NCBI GenBank assembly: GCA_964035775.1
Contig: OZ038314.1
Location: 4,745,275-4,809,274, forward strand
DNA from: Osedax frankpressi
Taxonomy: Eukaryota; Annelida; Polychaeta; Sabellida; Siboglinidae
DNA: 64,000 nt
Direction: 5' to 3'
Shown: in pieces, positions 26,255-38,790 of the stretch
Numbering within the stretch: the first letter of the stretch is position 1
How the letters are laid out: every line of letters begins with the position of its first letter
Program-made: the position numbers and the translations under genes
Notes under the pieces: generated by a model
The model's input: only the letters and a program-made list of their open reading frames with translations
Told to the model about the DNA's origin: nothing
Databases searched by the model: none

Positions 26255-27920
26255 AGTTATTTAAGTTATAATTATTTAAATTATAGTTATTTAAGTTATA
26301 GTTAATTAAGTTATCGTTATTTAAGTTATAGTTATTAAATTATAGTTATTTAATTTATAGTTATTTAAGTTATATTTTTTTAAGTTATAGTGATTACAGT
26401 TATAGCTATTTAAGCTATAGTTATTTAAGTTATAGTTATTTAAGTTATAGTTATTTAAGTTATAGTTATTTAAGTTATAATGATTACAGTTATAGCTATT
26501 TAAGCTATAGTTATTTAAGTTATAGTTATTTAAGTTATAGTTATTTAAGTTATAATTATTTAAATTATAGTTATTTAAGTTATAGTTAATTAAGTTATCG
26601 TTATTTAAGTTATAGTTATTAAATTATAGTTATTTAATTTATAGTTATTTAAGTTATATTTTTTTAAGTTATAGTGATTACAGTTATAGCTATTTAAGCT
26701 ATAGTTATTTAAGTTATAGTTATTTAAGTTATAGTTATTTAAGTTATAGTTATTTAAGTTATAGTTATTTAATTTATAGTTATTTAAGTTATAGTTATTT
26801 AAGTTATAGTTATTTAAGTTATAGTTATTTAAGTTATAATTATTTAAATTATAGTTATTTAAGTTATAGTTAATTAAGTTATCGTTATTTAAGTTATAGT
26901 TATTTAAGTTATAGTTATTTAAGTTATAGTTATTTAAGTTATAATTATTTAAATTATAGTTATTTAAGTTATAGTTAATTAAGTTATCGTTATTTAAGTT
27001 ATAGTTATTTAAGTTATAGTTATTTAAGTCATAGTCATTTAAGTTATAGTTATTTAAGTTTTAGTTAAATAAGTTATAGTTATTAAAGTTATAGTTATTT
27101 AATTTCAAATTATTTAATTTCTAATTATTATATTATAGTTATTTAATTTATGGTTATTATATTATATTTATTTAAATTATAGTTATTTAAGTTATAGTTA
27201 TTTGAGATATAGTTATTTAATTTATAGTTATTTAAGTTATAGTTATTTAAGTTATATTTATTTAATTTATAGCTATTTAAGTTATAGTTATTTAAGTTAT
27301 AGTTATTTAAGTTATGATTATTTAATTTATAGTTATTTAAGTTATAGCTATTTAAGTTATAGTTAATTAAGTTATCGTTATTTAAGTTATAGTTATTTAA
27401 GTTATAGTTATTTAAGTTATAGTTATTTAAATTTTAGTTATATAAGTTATAGTTATTGAATTTATAGTTATTTAATTTATAGTTATTTAAGTTATAGTTA
27501 TTTAAGTTATAGTTATTTAAGTTATAGTTATTTAATTTATAGTTATTTAAGTTATAGTTATTTAAATTATAGTTATTTAAGTTATAGTTATTTGAGATAT
27601 AGTTATTTAATTTATAGTTATTTAAGTTATAGTTATTTAAGTTATAGTTATTTAAGTTATAGCTATTTAAGTTATAGTTATTTAAGTTATGATTATTTAA
27701 TTTATAGTTATTTAAGTTATAGTTAATTAAGTTATAGTTATTTAAGTTATAGTTATTTAATTAATAGTTATTATATTATTATTATTTCAATTATAGTAAT
27801 TTAACTTATAGTTATTTAAGATATAGTTATTTAAGTTTTAGTTATATAATTTATTGTTATTTAAGTTATTCTTATTTAAGTTATAGTTATTTAAGTTATA
27901 GATATTTAAGTTATAGTTAT
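26255..27920 (+). repeat. Mosaic satellite with clustered GATTACAG dyad modules
   Basis: Short pieces of the 9119-bp unit are re-duplicated here: GATTACAG modules lie near 26393, 26484 and 26670, followed by copies of the GTCATAGTCATTTAAG and TTTCAAATTATTTAA landmarks near 27030-27120. The segment from about 27.4 kb onward recurs near 39.4-40.4 kb at an offset of about 12023 bp. No gene is seen. Confidence 0.7.
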
Positions 27921-30900
27921 TAAATTATAGTTATTTAAGTTATAGTTATTTAATTTATAGTTATTTAAGTTATAGTTAATTAAGTTATCGTTATTTAAGT
28001 TATAGTTATTTAAGTTATAGTTATTTAAGTTATAGTTATTTAAGTTATAGTTATTTAAGTTATAGTTATTTAAGTTATAGTTATTTAAGTTATAGTTATT
28101 TAAGTTATAATTATTTATAGTTATTTAAGTTATAGTTAATTAAGTTATCGTTATTTAAGTTATAGTTATTTAAGTTATAGTTATTTAAGTTATAATTATT
28201 TAATTTATAATTATTTAAGTTATAGTTATTAAATTATAGTTATTTAAGTTATAGTTATTTAATTTAAAGTTATTTAATTTATGGTTATTATATTATAGTC
28301 TTTTAAATTATAGTTATTTAAGATATAGTTATTTAAGATATAGTTATTTAATTTATATTATTTAAGTTATAGTTATTTAATTTATAGTTATTTAAGTTAT
28401 AATTATTTAAGTTATAGTTATTTAAGTTATAGTTATTTAATTTATATTTATTTAAGTTATATTTATTTAAGTTATAGTTATTTAAGTTATAGTTATTTAA
28501 GTTATAGTTATTTAAGTTATAGTTATTTAAGTTATAGTTATTTAATTAATAGTAATTTAAGTTATAGTAATTTAAGTTTAGTTATTCAATTTATAGTTAT
28601 TTAAGTTATAGTTAATTAATTTATCGTTAGTTAAGTTATAGTTATTTAAGTTATAGTTATTAAATTATAGTTATTTAGGTTATAGTTATTTAATTTATAG
28701 TTTTTTCATTTATGGTTATTATATTATAGTTATATAAATTATAGTTATTTAAGTTATAGTTATTTGAGATATAGTTATTTAATTTATATTTATTTAAGTT
28801 ATAGTTATTTAAGTTATAGTTATTTAAGTTATAGTTATTTAATTTATAGTTATTTAAGTTATAGTTAATTAAGTTATCGTTAGTTAAGTTATAGTTATTT
28901 AAGTTATTGTTATTTAATTTATTGTTATTTAAGTTATAGTTATCTAAGTTATAGTTATTTAAGTTATAGTTATTTAAGTTATAGTTATTTAAGTTATAGT
29001 TATTTAAGTTATGATTATTTAATTTATAGTTATTTAAGTTATAGTTAATTAAGTTATAGTTATTTAAGTTATAGTTATTTAAGTTATAGTTATTTAAGTT
29101 ATAGTTATTAAATTATAGTTATTTAAGTTATAGTTATTTAATTTATAGTTATTTAAGTTATAGTTAATTAAGTTATCGTTATTTAAGTTATAGTTATTTA
29201 AGTTATAGTTATTTAAGTTATAGTTATTTAAGTTATAGTTATTTAAGTTATAGTTATTTAAGTTATAGTTATTTAAGTTATAGTTATTTAAGTTATAGTT
29301 ATTTAAGTTATAATTATTTATAGTTATTTAAGTTATAGTTAATTAAGTTATCGTTATTTAAGTTATAGTTATTTAAGTTATAGTTATTTAAGTTATAATT
29401 ATTTAATTTATAATTATTTAAGTTATAGTTATTAAATTATAGTTATTTAAGTTATAGTTATTTAATTTAAAGTTATTTAATTTATGGTTATTATATTATA
29501 GTCTTTTAAATTATAGTTATTTAAGATATAGTTATTTAAGATATAGTTATTTAATTTATATTATTTAAGTTATAGTTATTTAATTTATAGTTATTTAAGT
29601 TATAATTATTTAAGTTATAGTTATTTAAGTTATAGTTATTTAATTTATATTTATTTAAGTTATATTTATTTAAGTTATAGTTATTTAAGTTATAGTTATT
29701 TAAGTTATAGTTATTTAAGTTATAGTTATTTAAGTTATAGTTATTTAATTAATAGTAATTTAAGTTATAGTAATTTAAGTTTAGTTATTTAATTTATAGT
29801 TATTTAAGTTATAGTTAATTAATTTATCGTTAGTTAAGTTATAGTTATTTAAGTTATAGTTATTAAATTATAGTTATTTAAGTTATAGTTATTTAATTTA
29901 TAGTTTTTTCATTTATGGTTATTATATTATAGTTATATAAATTATAGTTATTTAAGTTATAGTTATTTGAGATATAGTTATTTAATTTATATTTATTTAA
30001 GTTATAGTTATTTAAGTTATAGTTATTTAAGTTATAGTTATTTAATTTATAGTTATTTAAGTTATAGTTAATTAAGTTATCGTTAGTTAAGTTATAGTTA
30101 TTTAAGTTATTGTTATTTAATTTATTGTTATTTAAGTTATAGTTATCTAAGTTATAGTTATTTAAGTTATAGTTATTTAAGTTATAGTTATTTAAGTTAT
30201 AGTTATTTAAGTTATGATTATTTAATTTATAGTTATTTAAGTTATAGTTAATTAAGTTATAGTTATTTAAGTTATAGTTATTTAAGTTATAGTTATTTAA
30301 GTTATAGTTATTAAATTATAGTTATTTAAGTTATAGTTATTTAATTTATAGTTATTTAAGTTATAGTTAATTAAGTTATCGTTATTTAAGTTATAGTTAT
30401 TTAAGTTATAGTTATTTAAGTTATAGTTATTTAAGTTATAGTTATTTAAGTTATAGTTATTTAAGTTATAGTTATTTAAGTTATAGTTATTTAAGTTATA
30501 GTTATTTAAGTTATAATTATTTATAGTTATTTAAGTTATAGTTAATTAAGTTATCGTTATTTAAGTTATAGTTATTTAAGTTATAGTTATTTAAGTTATA
30601 ATTATTTAATTTATAATTATTTAAGTTATAGTTATTAAATTATAGTTATTTAAGTTATAGTTATTTAATTTAAAGTTATTTAATTTATGGTTATTATATT
30701 ATAGTCTTTTAAATTATAGTTATTTAAGATATAGTTATTTAAGATATAGTTATTTAATTTATATTATTTAAGTTATAGTTATTTAATTTATAGTTATTTA
30801 AGTTATAATTATTTAAGTTATAGTTATTTAAGTTATAGTTATTTAATTTATATTTATTTAAGTTATATTTATTTAAGTTATAGTTATTTAAGTTATAGTT

Positions 30901-31485
30901 ATTTAAGTTATAGTTATTTAAGTTATAGTTATTTAAGTTATAGTTATTTAATTAATAGTAATTTAAGTTATAGTAATTTAAGTTTAGTTATTTAATTTAT
31001 AGTTATTTAAGTTATAGTTAATTAATTTATCGTTAGTTAAGTTATAGTTATTTAAGTTATAGTTATTAAATTATAGTTATTTAAGTTATAGTTATTTAAT
31101 TTATAGTTTTTTCATTTATGGTTATTATATTATAGTTATATAAATTATAGTTATTTAAGTTATAGTTATTTGAGATATAGTTATTTAATTTATATTTATT
31201 TAAGTTATAGTTATTTAAGTTATAGTTATTTAAGTTATAGTTATTTAATTTATAGTTATTTAAGTTATAGTTAATTAAGTTATCGTTAGTTAAGTTATAG
31301 TTATTTAAGTTATTGTTATTTAATTTATTGTTATTTAAGTTATAGTTATCTAAGTTATAGTTATTTAAGTTATAGTTATTTAAGTTATAGTTATTTAAGT
31401 TATAGTTATTTAAGTTATGATTATTTAATTTATAGTTATTTAAGTTATAGTTAATTAAGTTATAGTTATTTAAGTTATAGTTATT
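27921..31485 (+). repeat. 1203-bp higher-order repeat, about three copies
   Basis: Copy starts can be set at 27921, 29109 and 30312. The first is one monomer short (1188 bp); the marker ATAATTATTTATAG recurs at exactly 1203 bp (28101, 29304 and 30507 for its leading bases), as does TATAGTCTTTTAAATT (g at 28298, 29501 and so on). Diagnostic features are a shortened ATTATTTATAG monomer and the rare TTAATTTATCGTTAG. The first copy has private changes such as TTATTCAATTTATAG at about 28582 and TTATTTAGGTTATAG at about 28672. The third copy ends at about 31480. Confidence 0.88.
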
Positions 31486-31764
31486 AAATTATAGTTATTT
31501 AAGTTATAGTTATTTAATTAATAGTTATTATATTATTATTATTTAAATTATAGTTATTTAACTTATAGTTATTTAAGTTATAGTTAATTAAGATATCGTT
31601 AGTTAAGTTATAGTTATTTAAGTTATAGTTATTAAATTATAGTTATTTAAGTTATAGTTATTTAAGTTATAGTTATTTAATTTATAGTTATTTAAGTTAT
31701 AGTTAATTAAGTTATCGTTAGTTAAGTTATAGTTATTTAAGTTATAGTTATTTAAGTTCTAGTT
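31486..31764 (+). repeat. Junction satellite between the 1203-bp and 2088-bp arrays
   Basis: Ordinary monomer variants are present, including the TTATTATATTATTATTATTT landmark near 31525 and an AAGATATCGTTAGTTAAG variant near 31590 that is seen again near 36510. There is no gene and no complete higher-order unit. Confidence 0.6.
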
Positions 31765-33852
31765 ATTTAAGTTATAGTTATTTAATATATACTTATTTAA
31801 TTTATAGTTATTTAAGTTATAGTTATTTAAGTTATAGTTATTTAAGTTATAGTTATTTAAATTATAGTTAATTAAGTTATAGTTATTTAAGATATAGTTA
31901 TTTAATTTATATTATTTAAGTTATAGCTATTTAATTTATAGTTATTTAAGTTATAGTTATTTAAGTTATATTTTTTAAGTTAAAGTCATTTAAGTTATAG
32001 TTATTTAAGTTATAGTTATTTAATTTATAGTTATTTAAGTTATAGTTATTTAAATTATAGTTATTTAAGTTATAGTTATTTAATATATAGTTATTTAATT
32101 TATAGTTATTTAATTTATAGTTATTTAAGTTATATATATTTAAGTTATAGCTATTTAAGTTATAGTTATTTAAGTTATAGTTATTTAAGTTATAATTATT
32201 TAATTTATAGTTATTTAAGTTATAGTTAATTAAGTTATAGTTATTTAAGTTATAGTTATTAAATTATAGTTATTTAAGTTATAGTTATTTAATTTATAGT
32301 TATTATATTATTATTATTTAAATTATAGTTATTTAACTTATAGTTATTTAAGATAGAGTTATTTAAGTTTTAGTTATATAATTTATTGTTATTTAAGTTA
32401 GTCTTATTTAAGTTATAGTTATTTAAGTTATAGTTATTTAAGTTATAGTTATTAAATTATAGTTATTTAAGTTATAGTTATTTAAGTTATATTTTTTTAA
32501 GTTATAGTGATTACAGTTATAGCTATTTAAGCTATAGTTATTTAAGTTATAGTTATTTAAGTTATAGTTATTTAAGTTATAATTATTTAAATTATAGTTA
32601 TTTAAGTTATAGTTAATTAAGTTATCGTTATTTAAGTTATAATTATTAAATTATAGTTATTTAAGTTATAGTTATTTAAGTTATATTTTTTTAAGTTATA
32701 GTGATTACAGTTATAGCTATTTAAGCTATAGTTATTTAAGTTATAGTTATTTAAGTTATAGTTATTTAAGTTATAGTTATTTAAGTTATAGTTATTTAAG
32801 TTATAGTTATTTAATTTATAGTTATTTAAGTTATAGTTATTTAAGTTATAGTTATTTAAGTTATAGTTATTTAAGTTATAATTATTTAAATTATAGTTAT
32901 TTAAGTTATAGTTAATTAAGTTATCGTTATTTAAGTTATAGTTATTTAAGTTATAGTTATTTAAGTTATAGTTATTTAAGATATAGTTATTCAATTATAG
33001 TTATTTAAGTTATAGTTATTTAATTTATGGTTATTATATTATAATTATTTAAATTATAGTTATTTAAGTTATAGTTATTTAAGTTATAATTATTTAAGTT
33101 ATAATTATTTAAATTATAGTTATTTAAGTTATAGTTAATTAAGTTATCGTTATTTAAGTTATAGTTATTTAAGTTATAGTTATTTAAGTCATAGTCATTT
33201 AAGTTATAGTTATTTAAGTTTTAGTTAAATAAGTTATAGTTATTAAAGTTATAGTTATTTAATTTCAAATTATTTAATTTCTAATTATTATATTATAGTT
33301 ATTTAATTTATGGTTATTATATTATATTTATTTAAATTATAGTTATTTAAGTTATAGTTATTTGAGATATAGTTATTTAATTTATAGTTATTTAAGTTAT
33401 AGTTATTTAAGTTATATTTATTTAAGTTATAGCTATTTAAGTTATAGTTATTTAAGTTATAGTTATTTAAGTTATGATTATTTAATTTATAGTTATTTAA
33501 GTTATAGTTATTTAAGTTATAGTTAATTAAGTTATCGTTATTTAAGTTATAGTTATTTAAGTTATAGTTATTTAAGTTATAGTTATTTAAATTTTAGTTA
33601 TATACGTTATAGTTATTGAATTTATAGTTATTTAATTTATAGTTATTTAAGTTATAGTTATTTAAGTTATAGTTATTTAAGTTATAGTTATTTAATTTAT
33701 AGTTATTTAAGTTATAGTTATTTAAATTATAGTTAATTAAGTTATAGTTATTTAAGATATAGTTATTTAATTTATATTATTTAAGTTATAGCTATTTAAT
33801 TTATAGTTATTTAAGTTATAGTTATTTAAGTTATATTTTTTAAGTTAAAGTC
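31765..33852 (+). repeat. 2088-bp higher-order repeat, copy 1
   Basis: Landmarks repeat 2088 bp downstream: TAATATATAC at 31783/33871 and AAAGTCATTT at 31982/34070. The rare TATATACGTTATAG at about 33600 is diagnostic of this family. The unit includes two copies of the AAAGTCATTT landmark, 1865 bp apart, so it is composite. The start is placed where TTCTAGTTATTT is replaced by AAAGTCATTT in the paralogue. Confidence 0.85.
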
Positions 33853-35940
33853 ATTTAAGTTATAGTTATTTAATATATACTTATTTAATTTATAGTTATT
33901 TAAGTTATAGTTATTTAAGTTATAGTTATTTAAGTTATAGTTATTTAAATTATAGTTAATTAAGTTATAGTTATTTAAGATATAGTTATTTAATTTATAT
34001 TATTTAAGTTATAGCTATTTAATTTATAGTTATTTAAGTTATAGTTATTTAAGTTATATTTTTTAAGTTAAAGTCATTTAAGTTATAGTTATTTAAGTTA
34101 TAGTTATTTAATTTATAGTTATTTAAGTTATAGTTATTTAAATTATAGTTATTTAAGTTATAGTTATTTAATATATAGTTATTTAATTTATAGTTATTTA
34201 ATTTATAGTTATTTAAGTTATATATATTTAAGTTATAGCTATTTAAGTTATAGTTATTTAAGTTATAGTTATTTAAGTTATAATTATTTAATTTATAGTT
34301 ATTTAAGTTATAGTTAATTAAGTTATAGTTATTTAAGTTATAGTTATTAAATTATAGTTATTTAAGTTATAGTTATTTAATTTATAGTTATTATATTATT
34401 ATTATTTAAATTATAGTTATTTAACGTATAGTTATTTAAGATAGAGTTATTTAAGTTTTAGTTATATAATTTATTGTTATTTAAGTTAGTCTTATTTAAG
34501 TTATAGTTATTTAAGTTATAGTTATTTAAGTTATAGTTATTAAATTATAGTTATTTAAGTTATAGTTATTTAAGTTATATTTTTTTAAGTTATAGTGATT
34601 ACAGTTATAGCTATTTAAGCTATAGTTATTTAAGTTATAGTTATTTAAGTTATAGTTATTTAAGTTATAATTATTTAAATTATAGTTATTTAAGTTATAG
34701 TTAATTAAGTTATCGTTATTTAAGTTATAGTTATTAAATTATAGTTATTTAAGTTATAGTTATTTAAGTTATATTTTTTTAAGTTATAGTGATTACAGTT
34801 ATAGCTATTTAAGCTATAGTTATTTAAGTTATAGTTATTTAAGTTATAGTTATTTAAGTTATAGTTATTTAAGTTATAGTTATTTAAGTTATAGTTATTT
34901 AATTTATAGTTATTTAAGTTATAGTTATTTAAGTTATAGTTATTTAAGTTATAGTTATTTAAGTTATAATTATTTAAATTATAGTTATTTAAGTTATAGT
35001 TAATTAAGTTATCGTTATTTAAGTTATAGTTATTTAAGTTATAGTTATTTAAGTTATAGTTATTTAAGATATAGTTATTCAATTATAGTTATTTAAGTTA
35101 TAGTTATTTAATTTATGGTTATTATATTATAATTATTTAAATTATAGTTATTTAAGTTATAGTTATTTAAGTTATAATTATTTAAGTTATAATTATTTAA
35201 ATTATAGTTATTTAAGTTATAGTTAATTAAGTTATCGTTATTTAAGTTATAGTTATTTAAGTTATAGTTATTTAAGTCATAGTCATTTAAGTTATAGTTA
35301 TTTAAGTTTTAGTTAAATAAGTTATAGTTATTAAAGTTATAGTTATTTAATTTCAAATTATTTAATTTCTAATTATTATATTATAGTTATTTAATTTATG
35401 GTTATTATATTATATTTATTTAAATTATAGTTATTTAAGTTATAGTTATTTGAGATATAGTTATTTAATTTATAGTTATTTAAGTTATAGTTATTTAAGT
35501 TATATTTATTTAAGTTATAGCTATTTAAGTTATAGTTATTTAAGTTATAGTTATTTAAGTTATGATTATTTAATTTATAGTTATTTAAGTTATAGTTATT
35601 TAAGTTATAGTTAATTAAGTTATCGTTATTTAAGTTATAGTTATTTAAGTTATAGTTATTTAAGTTATAGTTATTTAAATTTTTAGTTATATACGTTATA
35701 GTTATTGAATTTATAGTTATTTAATTTATAGTTATTTAAGTTATAGTTATTTAAGTTATAGTTATTTAAGTTATAGTTATTTAATTTATAGTTATTTAAG
35801 TTATAGTTATTTAAATTATAGTTAATTAAGTTATAGTTATTTAAGATATAGTTATTTAATTTATATTATTTAAGTTATAGCTATTTAATTTATAGTTATT
35901 TAAGTTATAGTTATTTAAGTTATATTTTTTAAGTTAAAGT
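33853..35940 (+). repeat. 2088-bp higher-order repeat, copy 2
   Basis: This is a tandem copy of 31765-33852 with few differences: AACGTATAG replaces AACTTATAG near 34424, and one extra T lies in the AAATTTTTAG run near 35680, which shifts the offset to 2089 from there on. No gene is seen. Confidence 0.85.
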
Positions 35941-38790
35941 CATTTAAGTTATAGTTATTTAAGTTATAGTTATTTAATTTATAGTTATTTAAGTTATAGT
36001 TATTTAAATTATAGTTATTTAAGTTATAGTTATTTAATATATAGTTATTTAATTTAAACTTATTTAATTTATAGTTATTTAAGTTATATATATTTAAGTT
36101 ATAGCTATTTAAGTTATAGTTATTTAAGTTATAGTTATTTAAGTTATAATTATTTAATTTATAGTTATTTAAGTTATAGTTAATTAAGTTATAGTTATTT
36201 AAGTTATAGTTATTAAATTATAGTTATTTAAGTTATAGTTATTTAATTTATAGTTATTATATTATTATTATTTAAATTATAGTTATTTAACTTATAGTTA
36301 TTTAAGATAGAGTTATTTAAGTTTTAGTTATATAATTTATTGTTATTTAAGTTATAGTTATTTGAGATATAGTTATTTAATTTATAGTTATTTAAGTTAT
36401 AGTTATTTAAGTTATAGTTATTTAAGTTATAGTTATTTAATTAATAGTAATTTAAGTTATAGTAATTTAAGTTTAGTTATTTAATTTATAGTTATTTAAG
36501 TTATAGTTAATTAAGATATCGTTAGTTAAGTTATAGTTATTTAAGTTATAGTTATTAAATTATAGTTATTTAAGTTATAGTTATTTAAGTTATAGTTATT
36601 TAATTTATAGTTATTTAAGTTATAGTTAATTAAGTTATCGTTAGTTAAGTTATAGTTATTTAAGTTATAGTTATTTAAGTTCTAGTTATTTAAGTTATAG
36701 TTATTTAATATATACTTATTTAATTTATAGTTATTTAAGTTATAGTTATTTAAGTTATAGTTATTTAAGTTATAGTTATTTAAATTATAGTTAATTAAGT
36801 TATAGTTATTTAAGATATAGTTATTTAATTTATATTATTTAAGTTATAGCTATTTAATTTATAGTTATTTAAGTTATAGTTATTTAAGTTATATTTTTTA
36901 AGTTAAAGTCATTTAAGTTATAGTTATTTAAGTTATAGTTATTTAATTTATAGTTATTTAAGTTATAGTTATTTAATATATAGTTATTTAATTTATAGTT
37001 ATTTAATTTATAGTTATTTAAGTTATATATATTTAAGTTATAGCTATTTAAGTTATAGTTATTTAAGTTATAGTTATTTAAGTTATAATTATTTAATTTA
37101 TAGTTATTTAAGTTATAGTTAATTAAGTTATAGTTATTTAAGTTATAGTTATTAAATTATAGTTATTTAAGTTATAGTTATTTAATTTATAGTTATTATA
37201 TTATTATTATTTAAATTATAGTTATTTAACTTATAGTTATTTAAGATAGAGTTATTTAAGTTTTAGTTATATAATTTATCGTTATTTAAGTTAGTCTTAT
37301 TTAAGTTATAGTTATTTAAGTTATAGTTATTTAAGTTATAGTTATTAAATTATAGTTATTTAAGTTATAGTTATTTAAGTTATATTTTTTTAAGTTATAG
37401 TGATTACAGTTATAGCTATTTAAGCTATAGTTATTTAAGTTATAGTTATTTAAGTTATAGTTATTTAAGTTATAATTATTTAAATTATAGTTATTTAAGT
37501 TATAGTTAATTAAGTTATCGTTATTTAAGTTATAGTTATTAAATTATAGTTATTTAAGTTATAGTTATTTAAGTTATATTTTTTTAAGTTATAGTGATTA
37601 CAGTTATAGCTATTTAAGCTATAGTTATTTAAGTTATAGTTATTTAAGTTATAGTTATTTAAGTTATAGTTATTTAAGTTATAGTTATTTAAGTTATAGT
37701 TATTTAATTTATAGTTATTTAAGTTATAGTTATTTAAGTTATAGTTATTTAAGTTATAGTTATTTAAGTTATAGTTATTTAAGTTATAATTATTTAAATT
37801 ATAGTTATTTAAGTTATAGTTAATTAAGTTATCGTTATTTAAGTTATAGTTATTTAAGTTATAGTTATTTAAGTTATAGTTATTTAAGATATAGTTATTC
37901 AATTATAGTTATTTAAGTTATAGTTATTTAATTTATGGTTATTATATTATAATTATTTAAATTATAGTTATTTAAGTTATAGTTATTTAAGTTATAATTA
38001 TTTAAGTTATAATTATTTAAATTATAGTTATTTAAGTTATAGTTAATTAAGTTATCGTTATTTAAGTTATAGTTATTTAAGTTATAGTTATTTAAGTCAT
38101 AGTCATTTAAGTTATAGTTATTTAAGTTTTAGTTAAATAAGTTATAGTTATTAAAGTTATAGTTATTTAATTTCAAATTATTTAATTTCTAATTATTATA
38201 TTATAGTTATTTAATTTATGGTTATTATATTATATTTATTTAAATTATAGTTATTTAAGTTATAGTTATTTGAGATATAGTTATTTAATTTATAGTTATT
38301 TAAGTTATAGTTATTTAAGTTATATTTATTTAAGTTATAGCTATTTAAGTTATAGTTATTTAAGTTATAGTTATTTAAGTTATGATTATTTAATTTATAG
38401 TTATTTAAGTTATAGTTATTTAAGTTATAGTTAATTAAGTTATCGTTATTTAAGTTATAGTTATTTAAGTTATAGTTATTTAAGTTATAGTTATTTAAAT
38501 TTTAGTTATATACGTTATAGTTATTGAATTTATAGTTATTTAATTTATAGTTATTTAAGTTATAGTTATTTAAGTTATAGTTATTTAAGTTATAGTTATT
38601 TAATTTATAGTTATTTAAGTTATAGTTATTTAAATTATAGTTAATTAAGTTATAGTTATTTAAGATATAGTTATTTAATTTATATTATTTAAGTTATAGC
38701 TATTTAATTTATAGTTATTTAAGTTATAGTTATTTAAGTTATATTTTTTAAGTTAAAGTCATTTAAGTTATAGTTATTTAAGTTATAGTT
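35941..38790 (+). repeat. Rearranged third copy of the 2088-bp family
   Basis: From about 36.9 kb the segment matches copy 2 at an offset of about 2805 bp, including TATATACGTTATAG near 38508 and a dyad-rich block with one extra monomer. Between about 36.36 and 36.73 kb an unrelated piece with AGTAATTTAAGTTTAG and AAGATATCGTTAG is interposed, which explains the longer offset. No gene is seen. Confidence 0.75.

Noticed and set aside
28440-28460. Matches to the budding-yeast replication origin core (WTTTAYRTTTW, for example ATTTATATTTA)
   Set aside because: At this base composition such matches occur by chance all over the array and are just monomer variants.
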